Made by a program: the position numbers and the translations under genes. A stretch of DNA of 7,556 bases from Methanolobus sp. UBA474. Lineage in GTDB: Archaea > Halobacteriota > Methanosarcinia > Methanosarcinales > Methanosarcinaceae. The stretch covers positions 1 to 7,556 of the forward strand of contig DANZ01000073.1 of the NCBI GenBank assembly GCA_002501695.1, given 5' to 3'. The notes under the pieces were generated by a model. That model was given only the letters and a program-made list of their open reading frames with translations. It did not search any database and was not told the origin of the DNA. How positions within the stretch are numbered: the stretch's first letter is position 1; the number at the start of each line of letters is the position of its first letter. This document shows positions 1-4,799 of this stretch, piece by piece.

Positions 1-1078
1 TGAGCTTGAAGTATTTGGTCAGCCCGGATTTGATGCCGTGGATATTCCTTTCCTTCAGCTCCCGGTAGAGGAAGTAGCGGCCTTTCTTGGCTGTCTGCGA
101 TATCTCATAGAACACCGGCGCTTCAAAGAACATCAGATCATGGTTATGCGGCTTCTCGCCTTTCTGCATAATACCGAGGTCTTCCATCCTTGAAGAGAAC
201 CAGCGGGCATCCGCCACTTCATTGTACCAGTTACCCGTACGCTTCACCACATGCGGGAAAGAAGCTATCATGGTCATTATAGGTGCGCCTCTTACGGTAC
301 AGCCCAGTAGCTCCACTTCCTTGGTCGGGTGGGTCGGCGATTTCCTGAACACGATATCCGCGTAATCCTCTCTGACACCCAGGACACCGACCGGGCCTGA
401 AGATGCCATGGACTTATGCCCGCTCCCTACGATAAAGTCCGCACCCATGGCTTTTGCGTCAATGGGCATCTTTCCGACAGAATAGGCACCATTGACCATA
501 AGGGGCACATCATAACTGTGGCATATGTCAGATATCCTTTTCACATCCGCAAGGTTCCCGTAGCTGCCATCAGGGTATGTCACCTGTGCAAGTGCCGGCG
601 CCCTGCCCGTATCCCTGATAACGTCCTCGATGGCAGTGGCATATCCTTCGACATCGGTCCGGTACTCCGGGCTCTCGCTGTGCGGAACTGTGGTGACGTT
701 AAGCCTTGCGCGCTGTGCCGCAACAAAAGATGAGTAATGGGAGAGTTTATCCAGGACTATGTGGTCGCCTTCCTTTGCCATGGAGTGCATCACTGCGAAT
801 TTGGACTCCCTCGCTCCGTGAGTTACCCTTACAACATCAGTATTGAGGAACTCAGGCAGTGCTTTATGAATGAATTCCTCTATGGGAGGCTTCTTGATGA
901 GGTCCAGCACCCCTCCGCAATAGTCGCATACAGAATAACCATCACCCCATTCAAGAAGCGCACGGCGAGCCTCTTCAGTAAGCCTGCCGCCTGTCTGGAG
1001 CGGATCTATATTTATCGCATCCTTCGTCTCACGTGGGATAAAACCGAACTTCTTCAGTGCTGCATCATCAAGTGCCAT
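1..1078 (-). CDS. pscS: O-phosphoseryl-tRNA:Cys-tRNA synthase (SepCysS), C-terminus cut off by the window
   Basis: My translation from the ATG at 1078 gives 359 residues with no stop before the window edge; the last 20-40 residues are probably missing. SepCysS is a PLP enzyme that converts phosphoseryl-tRNA(Cys), made by SepRS, into Cys-tRNA(Cys), using a sulfur donor. The N-terminal block NIDPLQTGGRLTEEARRALL is followed by DGYSVCDYCGG with Cys51 and Cys54. The PLP lysine is Lys222 in GSGHKSMASSGP, and a third cysteine, Cys260, lies in LLGCTVRG. From memory, the Archaeoglobus enzyme has Cys39, Cys42, Lys209 and Cys247, so spacing is almost the same and all catalytic residues are present. The start is supported by AGGTGA five bases upstream. 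It stands behind its own intergenic region, apart from the rpoL operon. The family call is near certain. Confidence 0.96.
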   Translation of the reverse strand, partial: MALDDAALKKFGFIPRETKDAINIDPLQTGGRLTEEARRALLEWGDGYSVCDYCGGVLDLIKKPPIEEFIHKALPEFLNTDVVRVTHGARESKFAVMHSMAKEGDHIVLDKLSHYSSFVAAQRARLNVTTVPHSESPEYRTDVEGYATAIEDVIRDTGRAPALAQVTYPDGSYGNLADVKRISDICHSYDVPLMVNGAYSVGKMPIDAKAMGADFIVGSGHKSMASSGPVGVLGVREDYADIVFRKSPTHPTKEVELLGCTVRGAPIMTMIASFPHVVKRTGNWYNEVADARWFSSRMEDLGIMQKGEKPHNHDLMFFEAPVFYEISQTAKKGRYFLYRELKERNIHGIKSGLTKYFKL

Positions 1079-1083
1079 CGTCT

Positions 1084-1093
1084 TCACCTGTTA
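1084..1093 (-). promoter_or_regulatory. Ribosome binding site of pscS (TAACAGGTGA)
   Basis: On the minus strand TAACAGGTGA ends five bases before the pscS ATG. AGGTGA is complementary to the usual archaeal 16S rRNA 3' end, and it fixes the start at 1078. The same ten bases precede rpoL and the methyltransferase gene. Confidence 0.75.
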
Positions 1094-1120
1094 AATTACC
1101 TTTTTGGATAGTGAACCAAT

Positions 1121-1129
1121 ACTAATTAA
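1121..1129 (-). promoter_or_regulatory. Possible TATA-like element of pscS
   Basis: The minus strand reads TTAATTAGT here, AT-rich and about 45 bases ahead of the pscS start. This would put transcription start near 1100 and leave a leader of roughly 20-25 bases holding the ribosome binding site. The match to an archaeal TATA box is only partial, and another AT-rich stretch (TTTTTATGG near 1170) is also possible. The existence of a promoter in this gap is likelier than this exact position. Confidence 0.35.
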
Positions 1130-1210
1130 GAATATTCATCAAAGCTTCCGGAACGAATATGAAAATCCCATAAAAACCCAAAGCTGAACGTGAGCAATGA
1201 TCACAGGATG

Positions 1211-1240
1211 CTCTAAAAAGAGAATGCACCTTAAAGGTGC
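1211..1240 (-). terminator. Hairpin plus T-rich tract after rpoL
   Basis: Starting two bases after the rpoL stop, the minus strand reads GCACCTTTAAGGTGC, a near-perfect palindrome at 1240-1226 that can form a five- to seven-pair stem. ATTCTCTTTTTAGAG follows. The T-run fits archaeal intrinsic termination, which relies mainly on U-tracts. It would end the hpt-dph2-methyltransferase-csl4-rpoL transcript before pscS. The arms are short, so this is a candidate. Confidence 0.5.
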
Positions 1241-1242
1241 TC

Positions 1243-1521
1243 TCAGGCTTCTACTGCTTTTGAAAAAACATTTATGAACTCATCGCACTGCGAGATCAGA
1301 ACTGCCAGCGCATCCCTGATGACATCGAGGGGGTCTGCTCCATCTGTTTTCACAAACAGTATAGGATCACTGATAGAAACGTGTTTCATGTCATAGGTCG
1401 CTATCTGCACTCTGCTGTCATCCAGGAGAACTGACTTGAGCATGTTGAGCAGAGTATGTGTCTCGCCTTTGATCTCAAGATGCATTTCATCTTCGGTCTT
1501 GTCAATTATCTTCAATTCCAT
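1243..1521 (-). CDS. rpoL: DNA-directed RNA polymerase subunit L (Rpo11)
   Basis: The 92-residue protein is the usual size for archaeal Rpo11, the homologue of eukaryotic RPB11/AC19 and of the bacterial alpha N-terminal domain. It pairs with subunit D to form the assembly platform of RNA polymerase. The N-terminal strand MELKIIDKTEDEMHLEIKGE is followed by HTLLNMLKSVLLDD (residues about 22-35), the conserved dimerisation helix. A strand with HVSISDPILFVKTDG comes next, then a long C-terminal helix from PLDVIRDAL onward. TAACAGGTGA seven bases ahead of the ATG supports the start. The csl4 stop lies 24 bases upstream, so the two are surely co-transcribed, and a terminator-like hairpin follows. 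Nothing is missing or odd. Confidence 0.96.
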   Translation of the reverse strand: MELKIIDKTEDEMHLEIKGETHTLLNMLKSVLLDDSRVQIATYDMKHVSISDPILFVKTDGADPLDVIRDALAVLISQCDEFINVFSKAVEA

Positions 1522-1528
1522 CTTTATC

Positions 1529-1538
1529 TCACCTGTTA
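1529..1538 (-). promoter_or_regulatory. Ribosome binding site of rpoL (TAACAGGTGA)
   Basis: TAACAGGTGA on the minus strand ends seven bases ahead of the rpoL ATG, inside the 24-base csl4-rpoL gap. It is the second copy of the ten-base motif. Confidence 0.75.
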
Positions 1539-1545
1539 TAATTAT

Positions 1546-2157
1546 TCAGAATATACCTGTTCCGTAATCGGAGGACAGCTTTCTTTTTTCAATGTAACCG
1601 CATGACGGGCATTTGAGCTTACCGTTGTCTTTCTCAAGAACTGTCCTGCACCTGTAGCAGTTGGCTCTCATGACACCCAATGATGGTTCAGCAGTGCTCA
1701 GACGCATGTTCTGGGTATTGATGACCTTTGCCTTCACGATGTCAGACATCGCAAACTCCTGGGAAAGGGTCTTGACAAAGGAATCCCTCACATTGGAAAC
1801 ATGAATTGCTGCCGGACCGTTCATCTGGAACTCACGCTCTCCCTTACCCCTGATAGCACCGATCTCTACCAGGACAACAGATTCGCGTATATTTACAATG
1901 CTGCCAACTACGATATCCCCTTCACATATCTGAGGAGGTGTTTTGGTTTTAGGAAGCACGCATATCACTCTGGAGTTCCTGTCAATATGCACATATCCTG
2001 TACTTATTGAATGTATATCACCCACATCAACGTACGTGCCTTCTCCGGCAGTGAACTCTTCGGTAGTACCAATCAGGTCACCGGGCATGACAAAAACACT
2101 TTCTTTTGCATCCATTTTGTATTCTTCCACAGAACCGCTCACCGGCGGGATTTCCAT
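1546..2157 (-). CDS. csl4: Exosome complex RNA-binding cap protein Csl4 (from its first ATG)
   Basis: Csl4 forms part of the RNA-binding cap of the archaeal exosome, the Rrp41/Rrp42 ring that degrades RNA 3' to 5' or adds tails, and in Archaea it recruits DnaG. From the first ATG the product has 203 residues. Residues about 18-60 (ESVFVMPGDLIGTTEEFTAG) are the N-terminal Csl4/ECR1 domain. Residues about 77-157 form the S1 RNA-binding domain, and Cys167, Cys170, Cys183 and Cys186 (CYRC, CPSC) form the zinc ribbon. Archaeal Csl4 usually begins near the Met at residue 15 (2115), so even this start adds about 14 residues. GTGAGG nine bases ahead of 2157 could serve as a ribosome binding site. However, the frame remains open and protein-like for 132 more codons upstream (separate entry), so the true N-terminus is unsettled. 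The core call is firm. Confidence 0.93.
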   Translation of the reverse strand: MEIPPVSGSVEEYKMDAKESVFVMPGDLIGTTEEFTAGEGTYVDVGDIHSISTGYVHIDRNSRVICVLPKTKTPPQICEGDIVVGSIVNIRESVVLVEIGAIRGKGEREFQMNGPAAIHVSNVRDSFVKTLSQEFAMSDIVKAKVINTQNMRLSTAEPSLGVMRANCYRCRTVLEKDNGKLKCPSCGYIEKRKLSSDYGTGIF

Positions 2158-2553
2158 TTCTTCTGCCTCACGTTCTTTGGCCTTTGCCTCCGCTTTTGCA
2201 GCAGATGTCTTCCTCGGCCCTGATTTTGCAGTGAGGGGCTTTTTAGCCTCGGGTCTTGCAGCTACTGCCTTCTTTGCTTCCGCTTTTGGTGCGAAGGCCT
2301 TTTTAGATTCCGGTCTTGCGGCTACTGCTTTATTAGCCTCCGGTCTTGAAGCTGCTGTTTTTTTAGCTTCCGCTTTTGGTGCGAAGGCTTTTTTTGTTTT
2401 TGCAGGTTCACCCCTGTTGATGGGGACATCGGCAGATATCTCAACTTCACTGACCTGCGCATCTCCTGAACCGGAAGACTTGATCTTTCTGCGTGAAGTT
2501 TTTCTCCTGTTTCTTATCCTAATTAGAATCCCTCTTATGACATTGAAATTGAA
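2158..2553 (-). other. In-frame N-terminal extension of Csl4 without a normal start codon
   Basis: Reading upstream from the csl4 ATG, the same frame has no stop until TAA at 2556-2554. In gene order it encodes an Arg/Lys-rich stretch (RIRNRRKTSRRKIKSSGSG, 2520-2464), an acidic stretch (GDAQVSEVEISADVPINRGE, 2466-2407) and then Ala/Lys/Pro-rich decapeptide repeats running into EAEEMEIPP. I checked every codon and found no ATG, GTG or TTG in frame. The frame is credible because the repeat copies differ largely at third codon positions (AAA/AAG, CCG/CCC, GCA/GCT). One possible start is the ATT at 2523-2521, six bases after AGAGGG, giving a 325-residue Csl4. Alternatives are a frameshift, a base error, or a remnant no longer translated. 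A basic low-complexity tail could bind RNA; that is inference. Confidence 0.6.
2191..2400 (-). repeat. Seven tandem 30-bp units coding decapeptides in the csl4 frame
   Basis: Seven consecutive 30-base units start on the minus strand at 2400, 2370, 2340, 2310, 2280, 2250 and 2220. In the csl4 frame they read KTKKAFAPKA, EAKKTAASRP, EANKAVAARP, ESKKAFAPKA, EAKKAVAARP, EAKKPLTAKS and GPRKTSAAKA, followed by a decayed EAKAKEREAE. The general pattern is E-A-x-K-x-x-A-x-[KR]-[AP]. A higher-order 90-bp period is visible: 23 bases at 2276-2298 are repeated exactly at 2366-2388. This indicates growth by slippage or unequal exchange. Confidence 0.85.
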
Positions 2554-2565
2554 TTAAAAGTTTGA

Positions 2566-2621
2566 AAATCCTTATCCTCAAATAAAACTGCATTATGACA
2601 TAAGGATTTATCGCATAATGC
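2566..2621 (-). promoter_or_regulatory. Two interleaved inverted repeats in the methyltransferase-csl4 junction
   Basis: On the minus strand GCATTATG (2621-2614) pairs with CATAATGC (2597-2590), followed by AGTTTTATTTG. A second pair is AAATCCTTAT (2609-2600) with ATAAGGATTT (2575-2566). The left arm of the second lies in the loop of the first, so as simple hairpins they exclude each other, or together they form a pseudoknot. The first arm overlaps the last codons of the methyltransferase gene. A role as attenuator, processing site or protein site for csl4-rpoL is inference. TTTTATTT (2587-2580) could alternatively be part of an internal promoter. Confidence 0.4.
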
Positions 2622-3195
2622 GGTACATCTCTACATTGATGATCTCTACATCTTTTTTATGGAATTTGAATGTTCGCTTGAGAGGGAATGCCGTTGCATA
2701 CCAGTCAGTGATCCTGGCCTCACCTATGAACCTGGTGATAAAATCATGGCTCCCACTATTATGAATGGAATATATCACATCACTCGTTCTCAAGGCACTT
2801 AAAAGGAACGGTCTGTCACTACCTTTGACCTGGGCCCCGAAAGGAGGGTTCATCACAACCGTACTGGCATGCCCCTGTATCTCAGAAATGTCACACCGGA
2901 CAAACTCAACATCGACTCCCATTAATTCCGCGTTCCTGCCGGCAGTCTCAAGGGCCTTTTTGTCCAGATCGAACCCGGTGACTTTTTTTGCACCCAGCAG
3001 TTTTGCACCTATAGCAAGTATGCCGGTCCCGCATCCAAGATCAAATACCGTGTCCTCGAGATCACCCCGCATGTATGCGCAATGCAATAGTTCGGCGGCA
3101 AGGACAGCAGGGGTTGCGTACTGTTCAAGAGCGGCGCTTGGTGACTCGAATCCTTCGATCTTCTCAAGCAACATCTCGAGTTTGCGTTGTTTCAC
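2608..3195 (-). CDS. METTL5-family SAM-dependent RNA N6-adenine methyltransferase
   Basis: The 195-residue protein has the order of COG2263/METTL5 methylases. These are the N-terminal KQRKLEMLLEKIEGFESPS and LEQYATPA, SAM motif I DLGCGTG at residues 52-58, acidic motif II FDLD at about 75-78, the catalytic NPPF at 116-119 and a C-terminal FHKKD at about 178-182. NPPF marks N6-adenine or exocyclic amino methylation. Human METTL5 makes m6A in 18S rRNA, so an rRNA substrate is likely here but inferred. Human METTL5 needs TRMT112; no such gene is in view. The start is GTG at 3195, supported by TAACAGGTGA seven bases upstream, which straddles the end of dph2. Only three bases separate it from dph2, so translation is probably coupled. 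Confidence 0.9.
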   Translation of the reverse strand: MKQRKLEMLLEKIEGFESPSAALEQYATPAVLAAELLHCAYMRGDLEDTVFDLGCGTGILAIGAKLLGAKKVTGFDLDKKALETAGRNAELMGVDVEFVRCDISEIQGHASTVVMNPPFGAQVKGSDRPFLLSALRTSDVIYSIHNSGSHDFITRFIGEARITDWYATAFPLKRTFKFHKKDVEIINVEMYRIMR

Positions 3196-3198
3196 GGT

Positions 3199-4191
3199 TC
3201 AGTCACCTGTTATCTCATCAAATACAAGTGCTTCCCATGGCCTCTCTCCCAGGACTATCTCAAACTCCTGCGGAGTAAGCATGGGAGCATTGAACCTGCC
3301 CACCTCATCAACTGCAAGCCGCGGGCAGGCGGTGTTAACAAAGGCATCGACCCTGAACTGGAGCAACTGATCCGGGGTCACAAGGTCCATGGAAAGTATG
3401 TGGGCACTTCTGCCATGCTTCAGGGCCATTGCCTTTAACTGCTTTGCCAGTTCCATACGCTCCTGTCCGGGTTTTGAGGATACTACGATCCCGAATGTTC
3501 CTGCATCAAGTGATTTCGCTATCACGGCACTTCTCTGTCTTATGACCCTTGAAGGATCTGCCCGGCGGACCTCATTCACGAACGGATCTGCGATAAGCAC
3601 ATCCTTCCCCGTTGCCAGTGATACTCCAAGGGGATGGAACTCGCCGCTGCCAATGTAAAGATACTCGTCGCACTCTTCCCCGCGGGCGGCAGAGAAATTG
3701 CACCCCAGCACCTGGCCCGGATAAGCTATCTTGCTGTCACCGCGCCCTACGACACACTCCTTGCCTCCTGCCTCAAGTATCCTGCAGGCATCCCCTATCT
3801 TGTGCACATGCTGCACGGTTGTGATAAGGCATATCCTGCGCCCTGAAAGTTCAGGCAGCGCCTTCCTGACGACCTCTGTCACGTCCGCCGCGGACCTGAC
3901 CTCTATGAAGAATACCTTGCCTGCCAGCGCATTATCATCCAGCGGTGCATGCCCGAAGTGGAAGAGGATATCCACCCTGTCCAGGAGGGCAACATCAAGG
4001 TCACATGCCCCGAAACAGGGATTTCCTGAGATCATAACAGTTGCACCGGTCAGGGACTCTATCCGGGCTGCAATTGCAGGCGACCTGCGCTTGAAGCCCT
4101 CCGGGAACTGCAGGCCAATCGTTCCTGCACCACTATCCTTTATAACGGAGATTATATGATCCAGCTGGAAATCGAAACCTTCCTCTCCCAT
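3199..4191 (-). CDS. dph2: Diphthamide biosynthesis enzyme Dph2 (radical [4Fe-4S], SAM-dependent)
   Basis: Dph2 carries out the first step of diphthamide synthesis. It cleaves SAM with a [4Fe-4S] cluster and transfers the 3-amino-3-carboxypropyl group to a histidine of elongation factor 2. The archaeal enzyme is a homodimer. The three cluster cysteines are Cys59 in SGNPCFGACD, Cys164 in VLGCNFSAARG and Cys289 in NTACPRLAVDE. From memory, Pyrococcus horikoshii Dph2 uses Cys59, Cys163 and Cys287, a near-exact match. Other family blocks are IGLQFPEGFKR near residues 25-35, YIGSGEFHPLG near 179-189 and LTPQEFEIVLGERPWE near 305-320. At 330 residues the length is normal. GAGGC at the end of hpt lies six bases before the ATG, and only one base separates the genes. 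Dph5 and Dph6, for the later steps, are not in the window. Confidence 0.95.
   Translation of the reverse strand: MGEEGFDFQLDHIISVIKDSGAGTIGLQFPEGFKRRSPAIAARIESLTGATVMISGNPCFGACDLDVALLDRVDILFHFGHAPLDDNALAGKVFFIEVRSAADVTEVVRKALPELSGRRICLITTVQHVHKIGDACRILEAGGKECVVGRGDSKIAYPGQVLGCNFSAARGEECDEYLYIGSGEFHPLGVSLATGKDVLIADPFVNEVRRADPSRVIRQRSAVIAKSLDAGTFGIVVSSKPGQERMELAKQLKAMALKHGRSAHILSMDLVTPDQLLQFRVDAFVNTACPRLAVDEVGRFNAPMLTPQEFEIVLGERPWEALVFDEITGD
3203..3212 (-). promoter_or_regulatory. Ribosome binding site of the METTL5-like gene (TAACAGGTGA)
   Basis: This is the third TAACAGGTGA. It lies within the last codons of dph2 and ends seven bases before the GTG at 3195, which argues for this non-ATG start. 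Confidence 0.7.
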
Positions 4192-4192
4192 A

Positions 4193-4747
4193 CTACGCCT
4201 CTATCGAAACCCTGTCCTTATTAACACTTATGCGAACGAGGGTCTTTATCTTAAAGCCCAGATCCCGCAGCCGGGAAGCTCCTTCACCGCGCTCGATCAC
4301 AACAATGACATCAGATATCTTCACGCCTGCGTCCCTTAGTGCGCTCATCAGTGCGAGAAGTGTACCTCCCGTGCTGATGACATCATCCACGATGAGGACC
4401 TTATCGCCCTTTTTTACAGCATTCACATACAGCTCTCCTTTCGAATAGCCGGTTTTCTGGGAGATGACGATCTCTCCGTCAAGTGCATACTGGCGCTTGC
4501 GGATTATGGAAAAGGGGATGCCCGTCCTCATGGACAGGGACGTTGCAAGGGGAATTCCCATCGCCTCGATGGTCAGTATCCTGTCAATATCCATATCGGC
4601 TATTTCAGTAATGTGAGTTGTGATCTCCTCAAGAAGTTCCGGCTCAAGGAAGGGCACACCGTCAGATATCGGGTGTATGAAATAATTGTAGTCTCCCCTG
4701 CGTACTACCGGGGCACTCAGTAAGGACTCATGGAGTTTTTCAAGCAT
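4193..4747 (-). CDS. hpt: Archaeal hypoxanthine/guanine phosphoribosyltransferase
   Basis: The 184-residue protein is a type I phosphoribosyltransferase for purine salvage, joining a purine base to PRPP to give the nucleotide and pyrophosphate. The PRPP-binding loop is VLIVDDVISTGGT at about residues 117-129. EAMGIPLAT at about 61-69 is the pyrophosphate-side loop, and RKRQYALDGE at about 83-92 is the flexible loop. The overall look is that of archaeal hypoxanthine/guanine enzymes, which resemble bacterial adenine phosphoribosyltransferases, so adenine specificity cannot be excluded from sequence alone. It is the first gene of the operon, one base ahead of dph2. No Shine-Dalgarno motif precedes its ATG, and a TATA box lies just upstream, so the message is probably leaderless. 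Confidence 0.9.
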   Translation of the reverse strand: MLEKLHESLLSAPVVRRGDYNYFIHPISDGVPFLEPELLEEITTHITEIADMDIDRILTIEAMGIPLATSLSMRTGIPFSIIRKRQYALDGEIVISQKTGYSKGELYVNAVKKGDKVLIVDDVISTGGTLLALMSALRDAGVKISDVIVVIERGEGASRLRDLGFKIKTLVRISVNKDRVSIEA

Positions 4748-4770
4748 AATTATGGCTTAATGCACGACCT

Positions 4771-4779
4771 TATATAAAA
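4771..4779 (-). promoter_or_regulatory. TATA box of the hpt-dph2-methyltransferase-csl4-rpoL operon
   Basis: The minus strand reads TTTTATATA, a good archaeal TATA box, centred about 28 bases ahead of the hpt ATG at 4747. Since archaeal start sites lie about 25 bases after the box centre, transcription should begin at or within a few bases of the ATG. It also lies only 20 bases past the chlD stop, so the T-run may help end that transcript. Confidence 0.7.
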
Positions 4780-4799
4780 CCAGACTGTCAGCATCTAGA

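Noticed and set aside
416..1111. Plus-strand open frames over pscS.
   Set aside because: They are shadows of the SepCysS gene, whose minus-strand translation has every catalytic residue.
1141..1160. TTCCGGAA palindrome at 1146-1153 as an operator for pscS.
   Set aside because: An eight-base palindrome is expected by chance fairly often, and no second copy supports a regulator site.
1943..2557. Plus-strand open frame of 204 codons, Ala/Phe-rich, opposite csl4.
   Set aside because: It is the mirror of the csl4 decapeptide repeat on the other strand. The minus frame gives a known protein core and synonymous variation, and the plus frame shows no domain.
2765..4159. Several plus-strand open frames of 67-201 codons over the methyltransferase and dph2 genes.
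   Set aside because: They are antisense to genes with complete family motifs and show no recognisable domain.
4780..4799. Terminator hairpin after the chlD-like gene.
   Set aside because: I see no convincing stem. The T-rich stretch just beyond is better explained as the hpt TATA box.
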